Shown: positions 8,404-19,402, counted from the stretch's first letter. The stretch is DNA of 23,090 nucleotides from Stereocaulon alpinum (GCA_018257865.1 JAEUBA010000217.1:1-23090), one strand, 5' to 3'. Made by a program: numbers and translations. The notes: generated by a model from the sequence alone, not told the origin.

Positions 8404-10850
8404 TATTCTAATATATACTTTATATTATATTTATTAATATAATCCTTAATATACTTTTATATCCTAAGGAAATAGAAGTTATAAGATATCTTCTTAAGTA
8501 TCTTTCTAATCCCTTAATAACTACTAAAGCTTTCTACTTTATAGTAAATCCTAAAAACTTCTTCTTAAGTACTTATAAGGATATAAATCTATTCTTAAAA
8601 GGTTAGTAATCTTAAATCTATTTTTTTAAATAAGTTATAGCTATTAATATCTTTATAAATCTTAAATATAACTTTATTCTTTAATAAGTCTTTTAGTATC
8701 CTTTTAGTTAAATCTTCGCTATTAATAGTTATTATTACTACTATATATAGTCTAGCTATATTAGGTCGTAGTAATCTATCCTTATAACGCGTTAGAACTA
8801 TTTTAGAACTTTATTAAATATTTAATATATAGTTAGCTCTTCTACTAAGTATATCTATAGTATTATTCTTACTACCCTTAATATATTCGATTTTAAAATT
8901 AAATATTAATAACTCTTTATACTACTAAGCTAGATATCTATTAAGCTCCTTAGTTAATAGAAAGAATATTAAGTTCTTATAATTAGTTAAGACCTAAACC
9001 TAGTACTTAGTTCCCTCTAGATAAACCTTCTAAATATAAAATACGTCTATAATAGTAAGTAATTCCTTATTATATATTAAATATCTAGTTTTAGCGTTTA
9101 GTAACTTCCTACTATAGAAGGTTATAGGGTACTAATAATAAGTAATACCTATTTTCCCTATTTTTCCTATATTAGGGCTATTATTTATAGATAGTTAGCT
9201 AATTACTACTTTAATTACTCTATCAGAGGTATTAGTATAAAGGCGAATAGGTAACTTTAGATTAAACTAATATAATATTAGACTAGAAGTAAACTACTTT
9301 TAAAGGGTCCTAAAGGATACCTTTACTTCCTTTAACTATATAAATAATACTTTATTATAGGTTAAGTTAGTAAGAGGTATAATAATTTTTAAATATTTAT
9401 AGATAAACTTTCGATAGAAATTTATAAAATTAAGAAATAATTATACTTTTTTATTTAAGAGTATAGGCTATTTAATTAAATTTATCTTTAACTCTTAGTT
9501 AGATATAATAAATCTTAGAAACTTAACTCTTTTCTAGTAAAACTTATATTTTAATAGCTTTAAGTATAGTCCTACTTACTTAAGCTTTTTTAGTATCTTT
9601 TATACTTACTTAATATATTCCCTATATATATCTAAGTATATAAGTATATTATTAATATATACTAGGATAAAGTCGTCTAAATGTTCTTTTAGGATATTAT
9701 TAATAAATACCTAAAATATTATAGGTATATTTATTAATTTAAAGAGTATTATAAGGTATTTATAGAGACCCTATCTTATATAAAAAGCTATTTTCTACTT
9801 ATTACCTTTTTTTATTTATATTTAGTTAAATACTCTTAGAATATTAAACTTAGTAAACTATTTCTTATCTTAGAGCTTATCTTAAAGTTCTCCTATTAAT
9901 AGTAATAAGTAACTATTCTTTATAGTTATATTATTAAGTACTCTATAATCTATATATAGTTATAATTCTCTACTTAGTTTAGGTATAAATAGGATAGGAT
10001 ATCCTATAAGTAATTAAGATTTTTAAATAAACCCCTTCTATTTATTTTCTTTAATATACTTTAAAAGAGTAATAGCTTTATCTTATAATAGTAGGTATAT
10101 TAGCTTCTTTATAAGTTCTTTACTTAGAATTAGTTTAATCTTATAATTCTATAGTTAGTACTTAGGAAAGGCTTTATTAATACTCTCTTTTTAAAATAGA
10201 GTTCTAAATTCTATATATTTATTTAGGATTTTTATAGTAGTAGTTTTACTTATAAGTTTAACTTAACTCTATAATATTATAATATTTCTTAACTTAAAAT
10301 TATCCTTTATTTCCTTTTAGGTCTAAGCTACTATTAAGAGAGATTTATATTCTTAAATTTATAAAACTCTATTTAGTATACTATCTATAAATATTATATT
10401 TTAAGAACCCTATCTTATTAATAGGTTAACTTTCTTTAGTTATAGGATTCCTAAGGTAATATTATTAACCTCTCTTAATACTAAATTAAAGGTATACTTC
10501 TTATATCTTTATCCTATCCTTAAGTTAAGTATTTTAGTACTTCTATTTATAATCCTTATTATTAATTTATTAAAGTTTATTAATACGTATAGCTTACGCT
10601 TTTATATAGGTAAATTATATTTCTTTATAAAACTTAGTTTAATTAAGTCCTTACTTAATCTATTATTAATAATAACCCTTATTAGAATACTATTAACTTT
10701 TACCTAAAACTAGAATCTAATATTATTATATAATTCAGCTGAGGTAATCTATTTAACCTTCCTAGTAGTTCTACTACCTAGTCTATTTATTACGGAACCT
10801 ACTAGTTTTTTATAAACCCTCCTTTAAAGTCCCTAGTAATTAGGTCTTCC
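8404..10850 (-). pseudogene. Gypsy-1 pol: protease, reverse transcriptase, RNase H, integrase N-terminus
   Basis: Ty3/gypsy polyprotein read leftward on the minus strand in one phase from 10667 to about 8408. Protease: the active-site triplet at 10667-10659 is read NNR (family DSG), followed by SKDLIK, and further on ITLGIL*LKK (family LGIPWLKK) from 10460. RT: GLYKYLIILFKLINIPIIF (family GLYEYLVMPFGLTNAPATF), then VYINNILIY at 9662-9636 (family VYLDDILIY), so both catalytic Asp are Asn. RNase H: LTNYKN near 8990 (family LTDHKN). Integrase zinc-binding region: ISYNFYF and IKDYINKYN near 8480-8430. The rest of integrase is at 2511-2971. Phase appears to slip close to the LINE-1 insertion. This is one of the most RIPped parts of the window. 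The gag part and LTRs are not identified. Confidence 0.88.
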
Positions 10851-12426
10851 TATAAGGTAGTAAGTCCTCTTTTATATAGAGCTGCGTAGCGGCTAGGTAC
10901 GTAATTACTATTATAGGTTTAATAGATAGGTAAGTGCGAGTATAATTTATAGATTACTAGTAGAGCTAATAACTAAGGAGGTAAGAAGGAATTTAAGGTA
11001 TACGCGATTCTTTAAGTCCTTAGCTAAGCCCGCTTACTAAGCGTACTAGGAACTTCGCCTAACATACTAGAAACCTACTAAGTATACTAGGCCTAGTACT
11101 AATATTCGCCTTCCGCTTTATAATTATCCTCCCCCTTAGGAGGTTTAGTCCTTAAGCCTTATTATAGGTTAATCTTAGTAGTAGTAATATTACTACTTAT
11201 AGGTCTAATACTTATAGATCTTACGACCTTAGTAATATAGTTATTATAACTTAGTATAAAGTAGTAGGGTATTACGGAATAGTAACGTATTTCGCGAATT
11301 ACTTTACTTTTAAGGTAGCGAACGTAGCAGCGCGTTCTATACTTACTAAACCTTATAGTAATTCGTCTAGTCTTTTTTCTATTAGTAAGTAATATTAAGC
11401 TTCTAATAATAGTAAGTATTTATCTCCTAATCCTTACGTATTATTAAGCGTCGGTATTAGTAGTATTACTATAGTAGCTTAATATTCTTACGGTAGTAGG
11501 GCAGCTTACTTACTAAGGTATTTAAATCTAGCGTATTAATCTTAGTTAAGTATTATAGCCTAATATAGTAATCTCGCGAATCTCCTAATACCGCCTTAGA
11601 CTATTACTTTCTTCTTAACTCTTAAATACTTATATAGCTATAGAAGGAATATACTAATAATATTAGTAGTACTATTACTATTAACCCCTTACTACTATAG
11701 CCCTTTAGGGCGCTTCTTACCTTCGCTGCGTATATAATTAATTAATAAGTAAGGGAGAACGCGAAGTTTAGCTAATAGTAGGTATAGTAGCTTCTCCCTT
11801 AACTAAGGCCGCCTCCTTACCTCCTATCTTACCTAAGGCTACCTCCTCCCCTACCTTATAGCCGCCTCCTATTATAGGGGCTCTTATATTACTGCTACCT
11901 TCTCCTCCTACTCCGCTAGCTCCGCTACTGCTAGGCTAGGGCTCTACCCCTCTTAATAAGTATTCCGTATCTAGTAAGAGAGAGAGAATATAAGGAATTA
12001 TATTAAGGTATTTATAGTTTATACTTACTTATATTATATATAGGCTATTACCTAGATCTTAGATACTATATATATTTAACTAAGTAAGGGTAGCTACTAA
12101 TATAAATATAGTAGGTACTTATAGGGGGGGTACCCCTATAAACCTAATATTACGCCTACTTCGTTCGCCCTTACTATATTTTTAGCTACTACTAGCCTAG
12201 AAGTTTACGTAGCCCTTTAGGCCTAGAAAGGTAAGAGTTATTTAGCTTTATATACTTAGTATAGCTTAACTAATAAGTATAGCTACGCTTATTACTACCT
12301 ATCTCCCGCCTTCTACCCTACTTATACTTATTTTACTCTATACCCGCCTTATAGCGGCGCCTGCTAGCCCTTTAGGGTTAAGCGTTTAAAGTAAGTTATT
12401 ACTCCGTTTAGGCTTATATAGATTAG
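10851..12426. other. Unassigned RIPped repeat-like DNA
   Basis: About 1.6 kb between gypsy-1 pol and the left target duplication of gypsy-2. CpG is common and CpA/TpG scarce. On the minus strand, coding-like stretches appear in more than one frame. One is a Gly/Ser/Ala-rich run at about 11950-11760, reading SSSGASGVGGEGSSN and then IIGGG. No frame gives a family I recognise, and no zinc knuckle or LTR terminus could be fixed. It could hold the gag and 5' LTR of gypsy-1, the 3' UTR and LTR of gypsy-3, or both, because gypsy-2 inserted into this DNA. Confidence 0.4.
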
Positions 12427-12431
12427 GCGTA
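12427..12431. repeat. Gypsy-2 target site duplication, left
   Basis: GCGTA directly outside the left LTR; the identical GCGTA is at 19398-19402 outside the right LTR. Five base pairs is the usual length for Ty3/gypsy integrases. Confidence 0.9.
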
Positions 12432-12680
12432 TATAAAGGCTAGCGACGCCGGCTCTAAGCTAGCGCACTAAGGTATAAGAGACGTAAAGTTACTAGATTT
12501 AGGTATTAAGTAATAGACATAATTATATTACTTAGTAGTAGAGTAGTAGCAGAACTAATTTCTAAAGATCCCTAAAATATAGGGGAGTCCTAGGTAGTAA
12601 TACTATTACTAAGCCCCTAGACCCTAATTAATATTATTATATTAGCGTAGTTATAACGCGTATATACTTAAGGGTTAATA
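12432..12680 (-). repeat. Gypsy-2 3' LTR (left)
   Basis: 249 bp, the same length as 19149-19397. The two differ at about a dozen positions, all transitions, with no indels. Plus-strand ends read TATAAAGG and GGGTTAATA. The expected TG...CA ends are changed to TA...TA by RIP; the right LTR keeps the CA. Confidence 0.92.
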
Positions 12681-12683
12681 GTA

Positions 12684-12694
12684 TCTTCCCCTCT
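12684..12694 (-). promoter_or_regulatory. Gypsy-2 polypurine tract
   Basis: On the minus strand AGAGGGGAAGA lies 3 bases upstream of the 3' LTR, the position where the plus-strand primer of reverse transcription is made in LTR retrotransposons. Confidence 0.65.
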
Positions 12695-13480
12695 AAGCCT
12701 TAGTCCTTAGGTACTAAAGTATATAGAATAGATTACTCGTTAAAAACCCTTTAAACTTAGTAGGAAACGTAAGGGAAAAGAGTTAACCTAAAGGCGACGT
12801 CGTTAAGGCGGCGCCTTATATATATAGAATATTATCTAACTGCAGTAACGCCCAGATCTATTATAATATAAAAAGAATATATAGTAGGCGTAGTAGTAAC
12901 GCGTAGTTATTAATAAATATAATTAATTACCGGTTATATTAGCGGGTAATAGCTACGTTATCGTATTATTAGTTATTATTATTTTAAATAGCTTTAACGT
13001 ATAGCGACGTCGCAGCGACGACGACCTATAAGTATATAAATAATAACTTTCCCCCTAACTTTTCTCTCTTTATAACTCCTAATATAACTTATATATTCCC
13101 TAATATTAGCGTACCTATATCGTAATTAATATTACTAATATAGTTAACAGTTCTTCTCGTTATAATAATATCTAAATATTCTCTTAAGATCGTATATCGC
13201 TATCGCGAAATCGGCGTATATTATTAGCTGCTAATATATTACTTATAGGTATAACTTATATATATACTTAATATTATACGTCGCTATCGCGTAACCGGCG
13301 TATATTATTAGCTGCTAATATATTACTTATAGATATAATATATATATATACTTAATATTATACGTCGCTATTACGTAACCGGCGCGTATTACTAGCTGCT
13401 AATACTTATAGACTATATTATTAATATACCTTTACCCTATAAGACCTGTTTTTATATAGGGAATAATAATTACGATTAAG
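12695..13480. other. Gypsy-2 3' internal region, noncoding-looking part
   Basis: No recognisable protein. It contains a 10-bp palindrome GCGACGTCGC at 13004-13013 and the 84-bp tandem repeat at 13198-13410. TATA-like runs are everywhere and carry no information in DNA of this composition. Confidence 0.5.
13198..13410. repeat. 84-bp tandem repeat, ~2.5 units
   Basis: Units start at 13198, 13282 and 13366, an exact period of 84. Each opens with CGCTAT(C/T)(G/A)CG, runs through an AACCGGCG-like core (AATCGGCG in unit 1) and the odd palindrome ATTAGCTGCTAAT, then an AT-rich spacer. The third unit is shortened and diverged, breaking down near 13410. Unit differences are mostly C/T or G/A. Confidence 0.85.
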
Positions 13481-13980
13481 GCGACGCTCCTCCTTATTAA
13501 TATTATAAGGATAGCTACTATAGACTTAATTATTATTATAAGGTATATTATTCTAATAGCTCTGCTACGTCGCCTCCTAATATATCTAAATCCTAAAGCC
13601 GTTTCGTCGGTCTATATAGCGATTAGTACGGCGTTATTTTACTAACGGCTAGATATAATAAGTGCGGCGTAAGAGGAAGAAGATTAGGAAGCAGATAACT
13701 TAGTAGCGAAAAGTATAGGGTTAAATAGTAGTAATAAGTAGGGTAGCTCCTATAATAATTACTAATCTCTAATAGGAACTTACGGCGGCGAGATAGTAGA
13801 TTATAGAACTTAAGTAAACTATCGCTAACTAGCAGTTTAAGTTAGGAACCCTCTAATAAATAATTACTAAGTATACTAAGGAGATAGAGAGTCTCTAGTA
13901 ATATATTAAGCTCTTAGAGGAGTAATTATACTACTATATATTAGCGTAGAGATAGTATTAGGATATTTATTTATTTTTTC
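13480..13980 (+). pseudogene. Antisense coiled-coil-like frame inside gypsy-2
   Basis: On the strand opposite gag-pol, phase 0 from 13764 to about 13960 reads as a heptad-rich helix. Examples are ELTAAR**IIELK*TIAN, then QFKLGTL**I, then KEIESL**YIKLLEE*L. Every stop is TAA/TAG where Gln or Trp would fit. Upstream, phase 1 from about 13480 gives another stretch with a Cys-containing basic segment (NKCGVRGRRLGSR near 13660) and then a Gln-rich run after read-through. The two phases differ, so there is an indel, an intron, or one of the two is spurious. I do not recognise the family. It may be an additional element gene or a captured host fragment. Confidence 0.45.
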
Positions 13981-14218
13981 CTTCTTCTTTTCTTCTACTA
14001 ATATTTAGTAGCGTACCTATATACGTCGTCTTACTAATATAAGATAGATATTTAGCTAGTAATTAATTTAATCTCTTCTTTATTCTATTAAGGTATAAGT
14101 AAGTAAGTATAATAATTATAGAGGAGTACGCTTATAGTATAAGACTATTTACCTATAAGGTTTATAATTATTATAACTTATATTATCGCCGCTGCTTACT
14201 CGCTACTATTAATAGTAT

Positions 14219-17200
14219 TTAAAGAACTAGAGATTATATACGCTTACTAACTATCTACTTATTAAAGGCTTAAGTTAAATTACGGGTATCCTTAAGCTCT
14301 TTATCTAGTAACTACTAGTTATATTCTTTACCCTAGCTAGTCTATTTAACCTTATACTAGACGCCTTACTTATCTTAAACCTTATCTATAATTTCTTTAA
14401 CCTCCTATATCTTATTATTATTAATAAGTTTAGGGGCTTATATAAAGTTCGCTAACGTCTTATCACCGTCGCGAAGGTAGTATAGCTCTAATAATAAGAT
14501 ATAAAAAGTATTATAGATTCTATAAGTTTACGGTAGTAGAAGGTAGTAAGCTTATACTCTTACTTTATTAGTAATCCTAAAAGGCCCTATAAATTTATAA
14601 GATAACTTTTTACTTAAGCGTTTTTACTTAAGATTCTTAGTTAATAGTATTACTAAATCTCTAACCTTATAGCTTTAAGGCTTATAATTCTTATTATATT
14701 ATTTAGCTTAAGACTCTCTAGCGCGCTATAGGTATTTAGTAGCTTCGTCTCTTACTACTTATAGTAATCTAATCCTCTTATTTATAGTAGGTATCCTCCC
14801 CTTAAGGGACTTATCCTTAAGCTCCTAACGAAGTTTAGGGTAATATCTATATATTAAATAGAACGGCGTCGTTCTAATAGAGGAATAAAGACTATTTATA
14901 TATATAAACTCTACTATTAGTAGCTATTTCGCCTAAGTAGTCTACTTATTATTAGTAAAGACCCGTAAGTAGTATTCTAGTACCTAATTCTAGTACTCTA
15001 TCTAACTATTAGTCTAAAGATAAAAGGCGGTACTTAGGCGGCGCTTAATCTTAGAGTAAAAATAAATAGCTAACTAGAAGGCGCTAGTAAATACTAAGCC
15101 TCTATCGCTAATAATACTATTAGGTATACCGTAATAGTATACTACCTTAGTATAAAAAACATCCGCCAGCTTAGCAGCGTTAATTATAGTAGTAGTAGGT
15201 ATATACCTTACTATCTTTATAAATTAATTAATAATTACTAGAATAGTATTATAGACTATATTCTTATATTTACTTAGGGGTAGACCTATAATAAAGTCTA
15301 TTAAGAGCTCCTTCTATAGCTTATTAATAATAGAAAGCGAACTTAGTTCGCTATAGAGGTAATAGCAGGGAGCCTTAATTCTTTAGTAAATATTATAAGT
15401 CTTAATATACTTATTAACCTACTTAGAACTCCTATATTAAAAGTATTTATAGGTAAGTAACTTATATATCTTCTTAGCGCTAAAGTACCCTACTAGGGGA
15501 TTATTATAGTATTTACTAATAAGTTCTTCCCTTAAGGCTTTATCTCTAAGGATATATAGGCGGTTATTATTTCTTAATAACCCTTCTAAGTCTAAAGCTT
15601 ATACCTTACTTTAGAGATAGCGCTACGATAGCGTACCCTTATTTATAGAAAAGGATTTTATCTAATTATTAGTAGCTTATAAGTCTTAAATTAAAGTCTT
15701 AATTAAATATTAAGGATCTTTATAAGCTAATTCTATAATACCTCTTATATCCTTTTAAGGAATAATAACTTAAAGGCCTATAATTTAAAACGCTAGTAAT
15801 ATTACTATAATAATTTCTTTACCTTCCTTATCTTTACCCTAAAGTACGAGTTTATTCTATAATATTAGTAATAACTTAGTATTTAGCGGGGAACTTCCTT
15901 TATAATTAAGGTATTATAATAGCGGATCCGCAGGATTCGTTTTTCTAGTATAATAAGTAATTTTAAAATTAAAAGTAGCGAGCTTTAGCGCCTATCTAGC
16001 TTACTAAGAATTTAATTACTTCTACTTTATAAAGCCCTTAAGATTATTATAATTAGTAAGAACCTTAATAGTAAACGGGCTACCTTCTAGGTAATACTAC
16101 TACTATTTTATTACCGCTACTATAGCGAGTAATTCTTAGTCGTAAACCTTATAATTCTACTCTATAGGAATTATCTTCTAAGACTAAAAGGTAATTAGGT
16201 ACTAGTAGCTATTATTATCCGGCTATATAAGTACTACTATAATAGTAAAGTTAGAGGCGTTAGTTTCTATATATAACTTTACTTCTAGGTTAAAGTAGCG
16301 GAGAAATAGCGTACTAAAAAAAATATTCTAAAGCTTTTAAAAAGTACCTTTAGTACTATTATTCTACTAAAGTTAACCTACCTTTTTCCCGTCCTTACTA
16401 CCTTTAAGTAAGTCGGTTAGAGGCGTAGTAATAGTAGCGTAATTATAAATAAACCGCTAGTAGAAATTTATAAAGCCTAAAAAGACTTATATATCTTAAA
16501 AGGTTTTTAGCTTAAGCTATTCCCTAATTATCGCTACGCGTTCCTAATCTATTACTACGCTATTAGTAGATATAATAAATCTAAGAAATTTAACCCGTTT
16601 AGTACTAAACTAATACTTCTTTAGGTTAGCGAAAAGCGAGAACTAATATAATTATTCTAGTACTTACTAAATATACTACTAGTAGTCCGCTAGGTTCGCG
16701 CTATAAATTAAGATATTATTAAAATAGATAATATATAAAATATTAATAAGCCTTATAAAAGCTTTATTAATATACGCTTAAAACGTCGCTAGGGCGTTAG
16801 CGAGCCTAAAAGGTATAACTAAGTATTTAAAGTAGCTATAGCGGGTGTAGAATATAGTCTTCTACTTATCGCCTTTTTTAATTTAGATCCTATAATAGGT
16901 ATCCTTTAAGTCTAACTTAGTAAACTTTTTAGCTCTATATAGGCAGTCTAATATCTTAGTAATTAGAGGTAATAGGTATTAATTTTTAATAGTTATTATA
17001 TTTAACCCCTAATAATTAATATAAAGACGTAGCCTACTATTCTTCTTTAGTATAAAGAGGATAGGTACTCTAGCTGAAGAAACTAAACAGCGTATCTAGC
17101 CTTTTATAAGCGTATTATTAAGATAGCGCCGCAGCTCCGCTAGCTTAGATTAAGATAGGTTATAGAGAGGCCTATAAAGCGGCTCCTTACTATCCTTAAT

Positions 17201-17848
17201 ATTAATTATATAGTCGCCTTCCTTTAATAAGGGTAAGGTTCCAGCTTTCTTATTTAAGAAGATATTAGAGAACTCTAGTAGTTCCTTTAGAATCTATTCT
17301 AAACTTCCTCTATCTAAGTAATTAGTCGCTATAGCGGCGTATATAATTATATAAACTTTAGGCTCCTTCTTAAGGTAATAGCCGAAGATAGTAGGCTTAT
17401 TAACCTAAAACTTTTTAGTATTAACCTTAAACTACTACTACTCCGCTAAAGGATTAAGTAAAATCTTTATTTACTTTAACCCTAGTATACTAACTACGAT
17501 ATTAGGACCCTTAAGATTAATAGTATAGAAAAGTATACTATACTCCTTACCGCAGCCCTAGCTATTAATAAGTATATACTTAAATTAATAGGTATTATAG
17601 ATATATATACTAAAGCTACTTAAAGCTTTTAGTAGTAGTAAGTTAGTAGTAGAAGGTAGTAGGTCCTATTAAACTATAAACTTCTAAGAGATTAAATTAA
17701 GCTACGATCTAGTATCTAGTAAAGTAATAACCTACTATAGGCTAGTATTAAGCGTTATCTAACCCTTAGTTAGGATAGAAGGACTTACCTCTACTTTTTA
17801 GGTTTCTTCCCCTACTTTTAAGGCGGTTATAGGGGCTAATCGTTTTTT
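14219..17848 (-). pseudogene. Gypsy-2 pol (protease-RT-RNase H-integrase-chromodomain)
   Basis: Polyprotein that would cleave itself, make cDNA and integrate it. It is read from the A AAA AAC site at 17848, in the -1 frame relative to gag, to a TAA at 14221-14219 (about 1210 codons). Protease: LLDTRS, with D at 17716 (family DTGS). RT: KLAELRRYL and P-ILF blocks near 17150-17050, then YFNNILIYS at 16726-16700 (family YLDDILIYS), both Asp lost. RNase H: LTNYNNLKGF near 16060. Integrase zinc domain: NNPLVGYFSAKK near 15500 with a YIKTYNIY block. Integrase core: DFIIGLPLSKY from 15298 and SIISDRGL near 15110. C-terminus: KLSYKFIGPFR near 14600. Chromodomain: EVKEIIDKV from 14404 with YKVK*TS*GKEYN. 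The same codon phase holds at 17716, 16726, 15298 and 14404. Inactive. Confidence 0.93.
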
Positions 17849-19089
17849 ACTAATACTATACTAATACTAGTATAAGTTATAGGCTTATCGCGATTAGGAT
17901 AATTTAGGCTTATATAGCCTAGCTTTCTATAATAATAGTAGATAAGCTTAGTTACTAAATCTAAATTAGTCTTCCGCTTTAGACTCCTTAAATAAGATTT
18001 ATATTATACTAACTATAAGCTATTAACCCTTAGGCCCGGCCTATTAGGCTTAGAAATCTATTATTCTAATAGGTGGCTCCCTTATAACTTAGAGGCCCTA
18101 TAGTTAGATAATTTCCTATAAATACTTAAGCCGCCGCCTCTATAACACTCGCGCCTTATAGTATTCTCTTATATAATAGCTTAAGTAATAATATTATCCC
18201 TATTATTAGATATCTTACCTATACTTAAGATTTTATTCTTTAGCTCCGGTCTTAACTTAGCTAGGAAGAGGTTAGCTTTAAGCTTTAGGGCTATAGGCAG
18301 TAGGTTAGCTTCTAACTCCTTTAGGTAGGCCTTAAATATAGTAACTTTCTAGTTAGAATATTACTTTACCTCCTTAAACCTTTTATAGGCGAGGAGACGG
18401 CGGTTAATAGAATCTATAACTAAATTATATAGGAATTACTTAAAGAATTCGAATATTATATTATCCTATCTATAGTCCTTTAAGTAGGTATTCTACTAAG
18501 AATTTAGGTTATCTTTTAAGGCGTTTATATAGTAGACTATCTTAGATAGTTTAGTAGTAAAGTACTTTAGACTCTTAAGAAACTTCTTTTCTAAGTTAGC
18601 GAACTAGTATAGGTATTTACCCTTACTAATTCCCTTATAGGGTTATATATTCTTAGGCTGAAAGCTTTTTAGTACTAGGGGTCTTTAGAGTCTAATAGGT
18701 AGGTTTATAGGCGCGCTAAAGGCGGGCGTTATAAGACGTAAAGGAATCCTTTAGCTAGTAATATTAACTAATTATACTAATATAGCGGTAGTAGGATATT
18801 ATTCCTCCTCTTAAACTATCCCTATAGGTATTCTAATAATACTCTACGACCTAAGGTATTAAATTATATCGTTTTTAGCTTCTAATACTAATAATTCGCG
18901 TAGTTACTTTAGGCGGCGATTCGTCGCTTAGGCTTCTTATAAGCGTTACTTAAGATTAGTATTATCTAAATTAGAGGTATTTAGTTAAGACTCTCTATTA
19001 GTCCTATAGCTCTCTATAGGATTATTATTATTATTAATATTATTAGGTTCTTTAGCGTTAGTAACGGTCGTAGTAGTATAACTGCGTAT
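17836..19089 (-). pseudogene. Gypsy-2 gag
   Basis: Structural protein forming the virus-like particle. The start is taken at ATA 19089-19087 (RIPped ATG), 60 bases inside the 5' LTR. The N-terminus has an Asn run (NNINNNNNP). The end is TAG 17838-17836, about 417 codons. A CCHC knuckle lies at codons 384-397: with CX2CX4HX4C spacing, positions 17940, 17931, 17916 and 17901 are all Tyr codons, as TGT/TGC and CAT become TAT/TAC. Pol follows in the -1 frame through the heptamer at 17848-17842, four codons before the gag stop. Confidence 0.85.
17842..17848 (-). promoter_or_regulatory. Candidate -1 ribosomal frameshift site A AAA AAC
   Basis: On the minus strand the heptamer AAAAAAC sits in the register X XXY YYZ of the gag frame: AAA is 17847-17845 and AAC is 17844-17842. 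The gag frame (first base divisible by 3) ends at TAG 17838-17836. Pol, including the protease DTGS-like box at 17716, is in the -1 frame. A AAA AAC is a classic slippery heptamer. The first A follows T, so it could be a RIPped G; the other six bases are not RIP targets. Confidence 0.7.
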
Positions 19090-19136
19090 CTAACCTGATA
19101 TTATAGTAACTCCAGGCCTCTCCCTTAAAAAGGTAG

Positions 19137-19148
19137 AGAAATTAGAAC
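19137..19148 (-). promoter_or_regulatory. Possible primer-binding region of gypsy-2
   Basis: The minus-strand internal sequence begins GTTCTAATTTCTC right after the 5' LTR, without the TGG expected for tRNA priming or its RIPped form TAG. Nine bases (CTAATTTCT) are complementary to AGAAATTAG inside the LTR (19272-19280 region). Self-priming of the Tf1 kind is therefore possible, but a nine-base match in AT-rich DNA is weak. Confidence 0.3.
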
Positions 19149-19397
19149 TATAAAGGCTAGCGACGCCGGCTCTAAGCTAGCGTATTAAGATATAAGAGAC
19201 ATAAAGTTACTAGATTTAGGTATTAAGTAATAGATATAATTATATTACTTAGTAGTAGAGTAGTAGTAGAACTAATTTCTAAAGATCCCTAAAATATAGG
19301 GGAGTCCTAAGTAGTAATACTATTACTAAGCCCCTAAACCCTAATTAATATTATTATGTTAGCGTAGCTATAACGCGTATACGCTTAAGGGTTAACA
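19149..19397 (-). repeat. Gypsy-2 5' LTR (right)
   Basis: 249 bp, partner of 12432-12680. Plus-strand ends read TATAAAGG and GGTTAACA, so the CA end survives. It would hold the element promoter and polyadenylation site; neither can be pinned down. Confidence 0.92.
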
Positions 19398-19402
19398 GCG
19401 TA
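19398..19402. repeat. Gypsy-2 target site duplication, right
   Basis: GCGTA, identical to 12427-12431. Confidence 0.9.

Larger units (their letters stand above)
12432..19397 (-). mobile_element. Gypsy-2: complete Ty3/gypsy chromovirus, 6966 bp
   Basis: LTR retrotransposon with two 249-bp LTRs, 5-bp target duplications, gag, pol in the order protease-RT-RNase H-integrase-chromodomain, and a polypurine tract, all on the minus strand. Pol order and the chromodomain place it among chromoviruses. The coding frames carry only RIP-type substitutions and no net indel was detected in pol from 17716 to 14404. The internal 3' region after pol is about 1.5 kb, far longer than usual. It inserted in a stretch whose right side holds the chromodomain end of another gypsy element. 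Confidence 0.93.

Noticed and set aside
13004..13013. Palindrome GCGACGTCGC as an operator-like site
   Set aside because: A lone 10-bp palindrome in a retroelement UTR, without a partner site or gene to regulate, is not enough.
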